Counted from the first letter of the stretch, positions 1-8,372 are shown. The stretch: 64,000 bases of DNA from CAG-791 sp963605745 (GCA_963605745.1 CAVCWT010000009.1:16339-80338); one strand, 5' to 3'. Made by a program: numbers and translations. The notes: a model not told the origin generated them from the letters alone.

Positions 1-152
1 TTAAAATGCGTCAAAAGCCATGGCAGTGAATTCGTCTTGACAGAGCACGCAGCAACGCTGTTCTCTCCCCAGAACCTGCACAGTGCATTCATGAGCTGCC
101 GGATATCCTGATCCAGCTGGTTTTCATTGATTTCATAATACGGTGTTGTCAC
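1..152 (-). CDS. Partial PLP-dependent decarboxylase (LysA-like), N-terminus only
   Basis: An open frame starts with GTG at 152, seven bases after a GAGG ribosome binding site, and runs off the left edge. The 50 visible residues begin MTTPYYEINENQLD and contain SVKTNSLPWLL. In fold-type III PLP enzymes (diaminopimelate, carboxynorspermidine and related decarboxylases) the Lys of such an SVKTN motif forms the Schiff base with PLP. It lies about 100 bp downstream of the CMP-sugar synthetase gene on the same strand, so co-transcription is likely. The exact substrate cannot be told from this fragment. Confidence 0.6.
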   Translation of the reverse strand, partial: MTTPYYEINENQLDQDIRQLMNALCRFWGENSVAACSVKTNSLPWLLTHF

Positions 153-255
153 GTTTTGTCCTCATTGCGCTGCCGACAGCTCAGCCGCCTTTTCCAAATG
201 ATCTGCACGCCCTACCACGGCTCACACATCTCCCATCTAAGGATAAGCGGATCAA

Positions 256-942
256 TCAGCATTTCCCTAGCAACCGGTATTTCAGTTCGGCAAGCTCCCA
301 ATCCTCCTGCGTATCGATATCCTGCACCTCTTTTTCCTGCAGGATGAGGGGCACCATATCCTCAACATCCGTTGTTCTGCCGCGAAAGAAGGCCTCTGTC
401 CTGCAGGCATAGAACTGCCCGGCATCATGATAGATTTTCTGCAGATCCTGCGATCTCGTATGCTCGAACTTTGGCATCCAGCGAAGAACATTCCCCTTCT
501 GACTGCCAACAACAAATCCTCTTTGCGGCGGATAGGAGAAGGCGGTTACCGGAAGGACCGATTCATGCTCCTTTAGCAGCTCCATCGCTTCCCGCAAACG
601 ATCCGCCGTCAGGAACGGTGCCGTAGGATAGATGCAGCAAAAGCTGTCATAAAAAACGCCTCTTTTCTCATATGCTTCCAGTACCTCTGCAATCACCTCG
701 TCCGTTGTCGCATAGTCATCTGACGTCTTCTTTGAGCGCCGAAAAGGAACGGCCGCCCCCGCCTGCAGCGCAAGCTCTGCAATATGATCGTCATCGGTGG
801 ATACCATCACCTCATCAAAGGCTCCGCTTGCAAGCGCAGCCTCAATGGAATACCAAAGGATCGGTTTCCCGCAGAACTCTTTATAATTCTTGCCGGGGAT
901 TCGTTTGCTGCCGCCCCGAGCTGTAATCATTGCCAGTTTCAT
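256..942 (-). CDS. CMP-sugar synthetase, PseF/NeuA family (acylneuraminate or pseudaminate cytidylyltransferase)
   Basis: A 228-residue cytosolic enzyme expected to transfer CMP from CTP to a nonulosonic acid (pseudaminic-type or sialic-type sugar). The N-terminus MKLAMITARGGSKRIPGKN carries the ARGGSKRIPGKN nucleotide-binding signature, followed by STDDDHIAELA and, later, HDAGQFYACR, which resembles PseF more than NeuA. The start at 942 is chosen because GAGG lies five bases upstream; an in-frame ATG at 993 lacks a good site and would add 17 unrelated residues. No other nonulosonate genes (PseB, C, G, I) are visible to the right, so the rest of any pathway would have to lie left of the window or elsewhere. 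Confidence 0.85.
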   Translation of the reverse strand: MKLAMITARGGSKRIPGKNYKEFCGKPILWYSIEAALASGAFDEVMVSTDDDHIAELALQAGAAVPFRRSKKTSDDYATTDEVIAEVLEAYEKRGVFYDSFCCIYPTAPFLTADRLREAMELLKEHESVLPVTAFSYPPQRGFVVGSQKGNVLRWMPKFEHTRSQDLQKIYHDAGQFYACRTEAFFRGRTTDVEDMVPLILQEKEVQDIDTQEDWELAELKYRLLGKC

Positions 943-1078
943 GGCTGCCTCGCTTTCTATGACCCGCGTTTTTTTATCTGCAATGTACGGCAAAGCTGTT
1001 CGCTTTTTGGGGGACGTCTCTTTGCTCCGCAGTCAGACATTCTATGTCGCACATCTTTGCCAGGAGACATTCATAGCC

Positions 1079-2395
1079 TCATTTCGTGATTCGAAATGCA
1101 TCCCGAATTCTCTCATCTGCAAGGTCGAGCTCTGCAGCATCCTTACCTTCCAGAATGTAATAGCCTCGTCCCATAACGGAGGCTCCGTCCCGAACCTCTC
1201 CCAGGATGTCACCCGGCCGAATTCTGCATTCATAAGCGAGCAGCGGATATTCCTGTTCCAGCTGTGCTTTGTCCGGAATCGATACAACCCGTCCCGGCGG
1301 CAGGTCATAATACCGGATTCGGAGCTTGCGGATCTTTTGGGGCCGGAACAGCTTGCTTTTGATACGTTCTCTTTCCGCTTCCGAAAAAGAGACTGCATTC
1401 ATTTCTGAATCAGGTTTCGCATTAGGTTCCGGATTCATTCCCGAATTCATTTCCGGAACAGCCAGTTTTAAAAAATCCTCCACCAGGGTTACGCCGCTGG
1501 CAAGCGGTGTGAAAAGATTGGACAGGTTGTGCCCGGACGGCCTTGCCGATGTCTCAATGACAAAGGGTCCATCATCCGGGATCCTCCGAATCACATCCGC
1601 ATGCACCACACAGTTTTCAAAGCCGATCACTTCCCCCATCCGCTGCATCTGTTCAATGCACGCCGCATAAAATGCCGACTCTTCTTCCGGCAGGACAGAT
1701 TCGTATCCCACACATTGACGATACGGCGGCGGCGTGTTTTTTTTGCTCCGAAGGAGCACCATGCGAAACTCGCCGTCTACATAGGCGCCGTCAATGCCAT
1801 ACTCCGGACCCGCAGCGCAGGTCTCTGCAATATAATCTTCTTCCAGAGCCTTTTCTCCTGCGCAGATTTCATAGCGAAGGAGGCATTCCAGCTCCTGATC
1901 GTTTCCGCAGATCTCAACGCTCCTGCTGCCGGAACCATAGCGCGGCTTTACTACCACCGGATACTCGGTCAGCTGATCCAACAGCTCCTGCATGGCAGTC
2001 CCGTATTTCATGCCCTCCGGCAGCAGAATCTGCTGCGCATCCCGCAGGCCTTCCCGGAACAGTTCCTGGTGAAAGAGATATTTGTCCGTACAGATGGATG
2101 CTGCCTTTTGGGACACGCCGACCAGTCCATAGCGGTCATTCACAGCCCCGACCGTTGTCAGGCAATGACCAATGGGAGCAGGCAGCACCACTGAAGGCTC
2201 CACGGCATCGGTAATGCGGTACACCGCCTCCAGATCATTGATATCCACATGATGCGCCGCTTCTGCCCGGGACATGCCGGCTGCATTTGCATTGCCGTCC
2301 AGGGCATCGACATGCAGTCCATAGCGATGTGCCAGATCGATGGAGAAAATGGCCTCCTCGTTAGCTCCGATGACCACTGCATTGTGTGTGTTCAT
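1079..2395 (-). CDS. ATP-grasp domain ligase
   Basis: A 438-residue protein with an N-terminal Rossmann-like region (AVVIGANEEAIFSIDLA), a central ATP-grasp fold (YPVVVKPRYGSGSRSVEI, later VVHADVIRR and FVIETSARPSGH) and a C-terminal domain (GRGYYILEG). ATP-grasp enzymes join a carboxylate to an amine through an acyl phosphate; the substrate here is unknown. Between residues of about 305 and 335 there is a Met/Asn/Pro-rich stretch encoded by near-repeats of GAATTCAT. ATG at 2395 is used; the AAGGAGG upstream is about 14 bases away, which is long. The gene precedes the CMP-sugar synthetase and PLP decarboxylase, suggesting a shared small-molecule or glycan pathway. Confidence 0.75.
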   Translation of the reverse strand: MNTHNAVVIGANEEAIFSIDLAHRYGLHVDALDGNANAAGMSRAEAAHHVDINDLEAVYRITDAVEPSVVLPAPIGHCLTTVGAVNDRYGLVGVSQKAASICTDKYLFHQELFREGLRDAQQILLPEGMKYGTAMQELLDQLTEYPVVVKPRYGSGSRSVEICGNDQELECLLRYEICAGEKALEEDYIAETCAAGPEYGIDGAYVDGEFRMVLLRSKKNTPPPYRQCVGYESVLPEEESAFYAACIEQMQRMGEVIGFENCVVHADVIRRIPDDGPFVIETSARPSGHNLSNLFTPLASGVTLVEDFLKLAVPEMNSGMNPEPNAKPDSEMNAVSFSEAERERIKSKLFRPQKIRKLRIRYYDLPPGRVVSIPDKAQLEQEYPLLAYECRIRPGDILGEVRDGASVMGRGYYILEGKDAAELDLADERIRDAFRITK

Positions 2396-2436
2396 AGGTT
2401 TCTTCTGATCCTCCTTGTTGCCACCTCGCCTCCCGG

Positions 2437-2461
2437 TACAGCGTTTGCAAAATAAAAAGCG
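2437..2461 (-). repeat. Intergenic element, family E (partial copy)
   Basis: The stretch GGTACAGCGTTTGCAAAATA on the plus strand is nearly identical to one at about 43919 and related to sequences at 46571 and 12866. It abuts family A element A1. It may be a separate small repeat or part of a composite element. Confidence 0.4.
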
Positions 2462-2554
2462 GTAACTATTTAGCGCCCACCGGAAGGTTTCAATCATGAA
2501 TCTTTCCGCGAGGCGGCCAGTTCATATCGAAATCGCCAGGTGCTAAACAGATAC
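2462..2554. repeat. Intergenic palindromic element, family A (copy A1)
   Basis: Imperfect inverted arms GTAACTATTTAGC (2462-2474) and GCTAAACAGATAC (2542-2554) enclose a hairpin region with the core TTTCAATCATGAATC. Read on the minus strand it begins with GTATCTGTTTAGCACCTGG, almost the same as the copy near 41765. It fills the gap between mnmA and the ATP-grasp gene. Confidence 0.6.
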
Positions 2555-2571
2555 AAAAAGCGCAGCGTCTG

Positions 2572-3660
2572 TTACTGAATACTGCCTCCGCACAGGATGT
2601 GCTCTCCGTCATAAAAAACAGCCGCCTGCCCCGGCGTAACAGCCCGAACCTTCTGTTCGAATTTGGCCGTGATGGTATCCTCCCCGGTCCTTGTCAGAAC
2701 ACAGGGCACAGCCTTTGCTCCGTAGCGAATCTTGCCGGCAGCCGTCATGCTGGCCCCGATGGGCAGCTCCTTTTCATCGACGGCCATGAAATTGAGCTCA
2801 CTGCATGTCAGCTCATCGGTAAAAACGTCCTCGTTCTCTCCAATAAACACCGTATTGGTTTGCGGGTCAATCCCCGTTACGAATACCGGATGCCCCATGG
2901 CCAATCCGAGGCCCTTTCGTTGACCTACGGTGTAATGGATGATGCCCTTATGCGGTCCCAGATCCGTCCCGTCGCGGTACACAAATCGTCCCGGCCCCGG
3001 CACCGATTCCTTGGCGTTTCGCTCTACGTATCCTGCATAATCATCATCTGCGACAAAGCAGATCTCTTCGCTGTCCGGTTTTGCTGCAACCGGAATTCCG
3101 ATCTCACGCGCCATTTGCCGGATCTCTTCCTTGTGGTAATCTCCCACAGGCATCAGCGTATGCTCCAGCTGTTCCTGCGTCAGGCGGTACAGTGCATAGG
3201 TCTGATCCTTGGCTGCCGTCACGGAATTGCGAATGGTGTACCTGCCGGAGGAGAGCTGTTCAATTCTGGCATAATGGCCGGTCGCAATGAATTTTGCCCC
3301 GATCTCACCTGCCTTATGAAGAAGTGCCTCCCATTTTACATAGCGGTTGCAGGCAATACATGGATTCGGCGTTCTGCCCTTTACATACTCGCTCGTAAAA
3401 TAATCAATGACCTTTTCCTGGAAGATCTCACGGAATCCCATGACATAGTACGGAATTCCCAGAATTCCGCATACTCGTCTCGCATCATCTACTGCACTCT
3501 GCCCACAGCACCCCCCCTCCCGTTCCATCTGAAGGGAACAGGCTGCATCCCAGACCTGCATGGTGACGCCGATCACTTCATATCCCTGTAACTGCAAAAG
3601 GTATGCCGCGACGGAGGAATCCACCCCGCCGGACATACCCACGATCACTCGATCTGCCAT
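2572..3660 (-). CDS. mnmA: tRNA 2-thiouridine(34) synthase MnmA
   Basis: A 362-residue tRNA thiolase that adds sulfur to U34 of tRNAs for Lys, Glu and Gln. The N-terminal PP-loop GMSGGVDSS binds ATP. Conserved NPCIACNRYVKW includes the first catalytic Cys, and SEEICFVADDDY holds the second; DQTYALYRLTQEQL and HYTVGQRKGLG are typical of the family. The length matches the family. The start at 3660 is chosen because GGAG lies six bases before it; ATGs at 3672 and 3696 are also in frame but have poorer sites. Sulfur donors are not encoded nearby. Confidence 0.95.
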   Translation of the reverse strand: MADRVIVGMSGGVDSSVAAYLLQLQGYEVIGVTMQVWDAACSLQMEREGGCCGQSAVDDARRVCGILGIPYYVMGFREIFQEKVIDYFTSEYVKGRTPNPCIACNRYVKWEALLHKAGEIGAKFIATGHYARIEQLSSGRYTIRNSVTAAKDQTYALYRLTQEQLEHTLMPVGDYHKEEIRQMAREIGIPVAAKPDSEEICFVADDDYAGYVERNAKESVPGPGRFVYRDGTDLGPHKGIIHYTVGQRKGLGLAMGHPVFVTGIDPQTNTVFIGENEDVFTDELTCSELNFMAVDEKELPIGASMTAAGKIRYGAKAVPCVLTRTGEDTITAKFEQKVRAVTPGQAAVFYDGEHILCGGSIQ

Positions 3661-3817
3661 ACTGTTCTCCATTCCGCAGGTTGTGGCCAAACGCATTTTT
3701 ATCCAATTGATAACGGTTTAGCGACCATTTCGATTTTGGTACTCGAAGATGCCCGATGGCCTCTTCTCCAACCTGCCTTTTCCCGGATCTCATGAAACAT
3801 TTTCCTCTGCGGTTTTC

Positions 3818-4912
3818 TCATTCTTCTGAGTCAGCTGCAGCGGCATTCGAATTCTCCGAATCTGCATCCCCGGCATTCTCAGCATCCGAGGAGCCTCCCT
3901 CTGCGGCATCGCTCCCTTCAGAATCGGATGATGCCTCTTTGGTAGTGTCCTCTGTCGTTTCTGTCACTTCCGGCTCAATCCGGTTAAAATACTCAGCCTT
4001 AACATAAGCCGACTGTCCGTTATAAATAATCTCGCTCCAGCCATCCGAGAGCTCCTCAACGAGCTGGAACCGATCGCCTTTCGAGGCCGAACCGATTCTG
4101 GTTCCGTCCGCAGAGGACGACTTGCGAATATTGATATTGTCCGACGCTGCCTCCAGGTAGACCGTATTCTCGTCGGTCTGATTCCTGCTCTCATTCAGAG
4201 CCGCCAGCTGCTGTCCCACGGAGATATCAATGGTAGAAGCGATCTGATCCAGGTAATCCGCCAGCTCCGCATCCGATGCCAGCAGCTCGTTATACTCTGC
4301 CGCCGTCTGATTGTTCAGATCCACAACATCATCCTGTACGGAAACCTCCTGAATGTATTCCGATACTGCTGCCGGCTGCGTCTCATCATTGTTGATATAA
4401 AGAGATCCGTCCTCCTTCGTGCAGACATACATAGTCTGCAGTCCCGGAATCTGCCAGTCTCTGTCCGTCATCTTGAGCTTGGTGTATACATAGGCCACAT
4501 AAGAGCCATCTACCGGCCCCGTCTTGGTATAAACATCCACCTGCGTATAGCTATCGATGTAGTTGGCCAGCTCCTGCACGCGGATCTTTTCCTCATCGGA
4601 GAGCTCAGAGCTCATGCTCTGAATGGCATCTGCATCACCGTCTGCCACCGCCTGATAATAATTCGTCATTAAGGAATTGACCGCGTCGTAGGCGTTGAGC
4701 TCCATCTCAACATCCTCAGCCGACGTCTCTGTACTGGCCTGTGCTGCTGCCTTCTCTTCCTCTGCCGCCCGGCTCCCTCTGCGCAGTCCAAAGGCAAGGC
4801 CAAAGGTCAGCAAAAGGCACAACAGCAAAAATAACGGCATCACCACTTTTTTGTGTCTGCCGACAAAATCTCTCGTATCGTAATAGATATCCAGTAACCG
4901 ATCTCGGAACAT
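3818..4912 (-). CDS. Membrane-anchored protein with SH3b domain
   Basis: A 364-residue protein. Residues 1-23 are basic, then one transmembrane helix (about 24-43, PLFLLLCLLLTFGLAFGL) suggests an inside-out anchor with the rest outside. A middle region (about 70-235) is of unknown fold and resembles extracellular NTF2-like or docking domains. An SH3b-type segment follows (NINIRKSSSADGTRIGSASKG to VKAEYFNRI), a common cell-wall-binding module. The C-terminal 50 residues are low-complexity Asp/Glu/Ser/Ala. It lies alone between mnmA and the tRNA gene. A structural or envelope-binding role is inferred; no catalytic motif is seen. Confidence 0.75.
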   Translation of the reverse strand: MFRDRLLDIYYDTRDFVGRHKKVVMPLFLLLCLLLTFGLAFGLRRGSRAAEEEKAAAQASTETSAEDVEMELNAYDAVNSLMTNYYQAVADGDADAIQSMSSELSDEEKIRVQELANYIDSYTQVDVYTKTGPVDGSYVAYVYTKLKMTDRDWQIPGLQTMYVCTKEDGSLYINNDETQPAAVSEYIQEVSVQDDVVDLNNQTAAEYNELLASDAELADYLDQIASTIDISVGQQLAALNESRNQTDENTVYLEAASDNINIRKSSSADGTRIGSASKGDRFQLVEELSDGWSEIIYNGQSAYVKAEYFNRIEPEVTETTEDTTKEASSDSEGSDAAEGGSSDAENAGDADSENSNAAAADSEE

Positions 4913-5046
4913 GCTCTTCTCTCAGTCTCTTATTGGCGTCTCTTATTGACATCCTTCCCCCGACATCCTTCGAGGTTTTGGTCAACAGCCATTATACCTG
5001 TATTCCGACATAAAATGAAGGCAGCGGGCTTACCGCTGTAACAAAT

Positions 5047-5084
5047 GAGCCGCCGCACCAGGCTGTTGCTTCGTGCGGCGGCTC
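5047..5084 (-). terminator. Hairpin after tRNA-Arg, possible terminator
   Basis: A 12-bp inverted repeat, GAGCCGCCGCAC at 5047-5058 and its complement at 5073-5084, lies just downstream of the tRNA gene on the minus strand. The following sequence (ATTTGTT) is only a weak U-tract. Confidence 0.55.
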
Positions 5085-5093
5085 TATTCTCTA

Positions 5094-5165
5094 TGCGTCC
5101 GACAGGAATCGAACCTGCATTAAAGGCGTCGGAGGCCTTCGTTCTATCCATTAGACTACGGACGC
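5094..5165 (-). tRNA. tRNA-Arg (anticodon CCG)
   Basis: On the minus strand a full cloverleaf can be drawn. The acceptor stem GCGTCCG pairs with CGGACGC. The anticodon stem AAGGC/GCCTT closes the loop CTCCGAC, giving anticodon CCG (reads CGG, Arg). The T arm is GCAGG-TTCGATT-CCTGT, with one G-T pair. The discriminator is A and CCA is not encoded, so it would be added by nucleotidyltransferase. The gene lies between thrS and the SH3 protein gene and may be read from the thrS transcript. Confidence 0.93.
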
Positions 5166-5169
5166 ATGT

Positions 5170-5199
5170 GGTTCGCAAAGGGAAATTTCTTTGCGAACC
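5170..5199 (-). terminator. Hairpin between thrS and tRNA-Arg
   Basis: GGTTCGCAAAG and CTTTGCGAACC form an 11-bp stem about five bases from the tRNA 5' end. There is no U-run on the minus strand, so it may be a processing hairpin or a weak terminator. Confidence 0.4.
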
Positions 5200-5247
5200 T
5201 GTTTAGATTAACATATTGGTCTGCGAATCTCAAGAGGTAATTCGGAG

Positions 5248-5283
5248 GGCATTCTGCCGCCACCCTGCTTCCGGCTGGTGCGT
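5248..5283. repeat. Partial family B element (right module only)
   Basis: The stretch GGCATTCTGCCGCCACCCTG, followed by CTTCCGGCTGG, matches the right-hand module of the 181-bp element at 49659-49839. No left module is found nearby, so this is probably a decayed copy downstream of thrS. Confidence 0.5.
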
Positions 5284-5293
5284 GAACAGTCTC

Positions 5294-7075
5294 TTAATCC
5301 TCTAAGGACTCGATCAGGTCCAGGCTGTGCTCTTCGCACATGCGGTCACACAGATCCAGGAACTCATCCAGCGGTACGTTGTTCAGCTGCTTGTTGCCGC
5401 GGATATTGATGGAAACGGTGCGGTTTGCCGCCTCGTTGTCGCCCAGAACCAGAATGTAGGGATCCTTGTACGTCTTGAATCCTTTGATCTTGGTCTTCAT
5501 GTTATTGTCGGAATAGTCAGCCTCGACGCGCAGTCCGTTCTTGCGGCAAAGGGCAGCCACTTCCTTTGCGTACTCGTTGTGCTCCGGACGAATCGGAACA
5601 ATGCCGATCTGCATCGGAGACATCCAGAAGGGGAAACTCCCCTTAAAGTTCTCTGTGATGATGCCGATGAACCGCTCCATGGAGCCAAAGATTGCGCGGT
5701 GAATCATAACGGGCTGTTTCTGGGTGCCGTCTGCAGCGGTATATTTCATGCCAAAGTTCAGGGGCAGCTGGAAGTCGAGCTGGATGGTCCCCATCTGCCA
5801 CTCGCGGCCCAGTGCATCCTTCATCTTAAGGTCGATCTTGGGGCCGTAGAAGGCACCGTCGCCTTCGTTGATTTCAAAGCCGCCCTCGCCGTATTTATCC
5901 ATCAGGATCTTCTTGAGGTCGTCCTCTGCCTGATTCCAGGTGTTGATATCACCCATGAAATCATCCGGGCGAGTGGAGAGTTCTGCACCATAGGTCAGTC
6001 CAAAGGTCCCGTAAATCTGCGTTGCAATGTCCATGATGTCATTGATCTCGGACGCAATCTGATCCTCTGTCACCAGAATATGGGCGTCATCCTGGCGGAA
6101 CTGCTGCACACGGAAGAGGCCGTTTAACTCGCCGCTCTTCTCCTTGCGGTGAATGACATCCACCTGGTTGATGCGAAGAGGCAGATCCTTGTAGGAGCGG
6201 GGCTTGGTCTGATAAACCTTGATGGCGTTCGGGCAGTTCATCGGCTTTAATGCATAGGTCTCCTCCTCCGATGCGCCTTCTGCCGGAGGGATAATGAACA
6301 TGCCATCCTGATAATGAGCCCAATGTCCTGAGGTCTCCCACAGCTCCTTTTTCGAAATCACAGGACCGGAAATCTCCTGATACCCGTGTTCCTCATGAAT
6401 GCCTCTCCAGAAGGTCAGAAGGGCATTGAACAGCTTCCAGCCTCTGGGCAGCCAATAGGGCATACCCGGTGCTGTCGGGTCAAAATAGAACAACTCCTGC
6501 TGTTTGCCGATGATCTTGTGATCGCGTTCTTTTGCCTCGCGAATGAAGTCCTTATGAGCCTTCAGTCCAGCCTTGTCCGAGAAAGCATAGGCATATACAC
6601 GGGTCATCTGATCTCTGTGCTCATCACCTCTCCAGTATGCACCGGATACACTGCGCAGCTCAAAGGCCGCCGACAAAAGATCCTGGGAATTCTCTACGTG
6701 CGGTCCGCGGCACAGATCCACGTAGTCCTCACCGGTATAGTAAATGGTAATGATCTCATCCTCCGGCAGATCCTGAATCAGCTCCATTTTGAAGCGCTGA
6801 TCCTTAAAGATTTCGGAAGCCTCAGCCTTGGATACCTCTTTTCTGGTCCAGTTCTCTTTGCGCTTTAAAATCTCGCGCATCTTGTCCTCGATCTTTTTAA
6901 AATCAGCCTCCTGAATCGTTGCGCCCTCCGGCAGAACAAAATCATAATAGAATCCGTCATCAATCTGCGGCCCGATGGCATACTGTGTCTCCTTGCCATA
7001 CAGTTCAATGACTGCCTTCGCCAGAATATGGGCCAGGGAATGACGATATACCTCCAGATACTGTTCTCTTTCCAT
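5294..7075 (-). CDS. thrS: Threonyl-tRNA synthetase lacking the TGS domain
   Basis: A 593-residue class II synthetase that charges tRNA-Thr. It starts directly in the editing domain (RHSLAHILAKAV has the HxxxH zinc-like pair, and CRGPHVENS the matching Cys/His). The catalytic core then has YALKPMNCPNAI (motif 2 region, zinc Cys), GLFRVQQFRQDDAHI and MIHRAIFGSMERFIGI (motif 3). The C-terminal anticodon-binding domain runs from about residue 485. Most bacterial ThrS proteins are near 640 residues, with an N-terminal TGS domain of about 60 that is absent here. Expression is predicted to be under the T-box upstream. Confidence 0.95.
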   Translation of the reverse strand: MEREQYLEVYRHSLAHILAKAVIELYGKETQYAIGPQIDDGFYYDFVLPEGATIQEADFKKIEDKMREILKRKENWTRKEVSKAEASEIFKDQRFKMELIQDLPEDEIITIYYTGEDYVDLCRGPHVENSQDLLSAAFELRSVSGAYWRGDEHRDQMTRVYAYAFSDKAGLKAHKDFIREAKERDHKIIGKQQELFYFDPTAPGMPYWLPRGWKLFNALLTFWRGIHEEHGYQEISGPVISKKELWETSGHWAHYQDGMFIIPPAEGASEEETYALKPMNCPNAIKVYQTKPRSYKDLPLRINQVDVIHRKEKSGELNGLFRVQQFRQDDAHILVTEDQIASEINDIMDIATQIYGTFGLTYGAELSTRPDDFMGDINTWNQAEDDLKKILMDKYGEGGFEINEGDGAFYGPKIDLKMKDALGREWQMGTIQLDFQLPLNFGMKYTAADGTQKQPVMIHRAIFGSMERFIGIITENFKGSFPFWMSPMQIGIVPIRPEHNEYAKEVAALCRKNGLRVEADYSDNNMKTKIKGFKTYKDPYILVLGDNEAANRTVSINIRGNKQLNNVPLDEFLDLCDRMCEEHSLDLIESLED

Positions 7076-7122
7076 TGCTTCCTCCTTCTATTACATAACT
7101 ACACTGAACTGTAACAGTCCTT

Positions 7123-7258
7123 GTTCAGCACACCTCTTGGTTTTCCTGCGGAAAACGAGGATGCAGCTGGCCAGAGGTCTTTCGGACCCCGGCCACCTGG
7201 TTTCAATCGCGAATCCGTCCTCGGGCGGCCGATTCGCGCTGACTCCCACGTGCTGAAC
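7123..7258. repeat. Intergenic palindromic element, family A (copy A7)
   Basis: Perfect 9-bp outer arms GTTCAGCAC (7123-7131) and GTGCTGAAC (7250-7258) enclose three successive hairpins: GGTTTTC/GAAAAC, TGGCC..GGTC/GACC..GGCCA, and CGCGAATC/GATTCGCG. The core TTTCAATCGCGAATC is shared with other family A copies. It lies between the T-box terminator and the thrS start codon, so it would be part of the thrS mRNA leader. Confidence 0.65.
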
Positions 7259-7262
7259 ATCA

Positions 7263-7500
7263 GCAAAAACGCCCCTGACACTGCAGCATATGCCACAGCA
7301 TCAGGGGCGTATTATACGCGGTTCCACCCTGTTTTATTACTCATTCATGATGGTTACGGAATCACCGGACCGGATTAGGGCCACTCAGAGCTGGTCTTCA
7401 AACTGTGTTCCGCCAGACTCCTTGCAGCATCCTGCGGATTGTCCTCCGCGGAGAAGTCCTCTCTGCGACGTTCGTACAGCTCTACTCGTCTCGTCATCGT
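7263..7500 (-). promoter_or_regulatory. T-box riboswitch of thrS, threonine specifier ACC
   Basis: The diagnostic T-box sequence AGGGTGGAACCGCG is at 7330-7317 (minus strand). Just downstream a strong terminator pairs ACGCCCCTGA (7269-7278) with TCAGGGGCGT (7301-7310), followed by a U-run. Stem I has a base helix AGAGC/GCTCT, and the codon next to it on the 3' side is ACC at 7395-7393, followed by a purine, as expected for a threonine specifier. Uncharged tRNA-Thr would favour the antiterminator and so thrS expression. Confidence 0.9.
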
Positions 7501-7547
7501 GTTGGTTCGTTCAGCATCTCTCCATGTCCCAAAGGAACACGGATCCA

Positions 7548-7595
7548 TTCAGCATCCGCATCTCGAATTTGCGTTGCAAATCGTCAGGTGCTGAA
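7548..7595. repeat. Short family A-like palindromic element (A3)
   Basis: TTCAGCATC and its near-complement GGTGCTGAA flank the small hairpin ATTTGC-GTT-GCAAAT (7567-7581). It lies between the DUF5688 gene and the thrS T-box, close to where a thrS promoter is expected. Confidence 0.45.
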
Positions 7596-7618
7596 GATTA
7601 CGTTATGCATGATACCCT

Positions 7619-8272
7619 TCACCTGCAGAATTGTAAAGAGGAGATTCCTCCAAACCGTTCCATTTCACCGCATTCTCTGCGGAACAGATACAGCGAATTG
7701 GCCAGGAAATCTCCGGGTAAAACCGCTGTCCGGTTGACCTCCATGATAACCGACAGAAGCTCCCCCGGCTCCCACAGCTGATCTGCCTGCATCAGGATCA
7801 GCTCATGCACAGAGCTGGGAATCACGTACAGATCTCCCTTCAGTCGTTCTGCAATCTCTGCCATCAGTCCAGGATACAGCATGGTTGCCGCTCCATATCC
7901 TGCCTCCTTACAAGTCAGGACGTACAAAGGAACCGCCTCCTGCGGCAGGAAATCCTCCAACTGCAGAATTTCTCGCATCGGACGCAGGATCGGCGGATGG
8001 AGCCTTCTGCTCTCTAAAAGTGCCTGCCGAAGGAGTCCGTAACAGTCCAGCCCCCAGGCAGTCAGATCTTCCCGAAAAACCGGCATCGGATGATCCTCCT
8101 CTTTTCCTTCCTCCCCCACATAGAAAAAAGTGATTGCCAGATCCTCCCATTGAATATGAGCCAGATTCTCCAGTTCCTTTCGATAATGCTCATAGTTCAG
8201 CATCCTCACACAGATGCGGCTCTTGATCTCTTCATAGGTGTACTGCGTCGATAATAAAGTAAAACAATTCAT
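7619..8272 (-). CDS. DUF5688 family protein, N-terminally short
   Basis: A 217-residue soluble protein. Matching features of the Lachnospiraceae DUF5688 family are YEEIKSRICVRMLNYE, WEDLAITFFYV, YGAATMLYPGLM and GDLYVIPSSVHELI, as I recall them. Family members usually have roughly 90 more residues before the first motif, so this copy appears to lack the N-terminal region. The start at 8272 is supported by GGGGGAG seven bases upstream, so the short form is probably translated as such. The function is unknown. It is separated from efp by a terminator and probably forms its own unit. Confidence 0.65.
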   Translation of the reverse strand: MNCFTLLSTQYTYEEIKSRICVRMLNYEHYRKELENLAHIQWEDLAITFFYVGEEGKEEDHPMPVFREDLTAWGLDCYGLLRQALLESRRLHPPILRPMREILQLEDFLPQEAVPLYVLTCKEAGYGAATMLYPGLMAEIAERLKGDLYVIPSSVHELILMQADQLWEPGELLSVIMEVNRTAVLPGDFLANSLYLFRRECGEMERFGGISSLQFCR

Positions 8273-8327
8273 TAAATTTCTCCCCCTTGGAAACGATAAT
8301 CAGAATCTATTCAGCACCGCCACAACA

Positions 8328-8372
8328 AAAGAAAGGCAGTGAAAACCTTTTTTGGTTTTCACTGCCTTTTGA
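8328..8372 (-). terminator. Rho-independent terminator downstream of efp
   Basis: The 16-base arm AAAGGCAGTGAAAACC (8332-8347) pairs with GGTTTTCACTGCCTTT (8354-8369). A T-rich flank on both sides makes it potentially bidirectional. It is nested in a further inverted repeat (TCAGAATCT/AGATTCTGA). Confidence 0.8.

Noticed and set aside
4930..5178. 82-residue minus-strand frame containing SLMDRTKASDAFNAGSIPVG
   Set aside because: It is the usual spurious translation of a tRNA gene (tRNA-Arg at 5094-5165).
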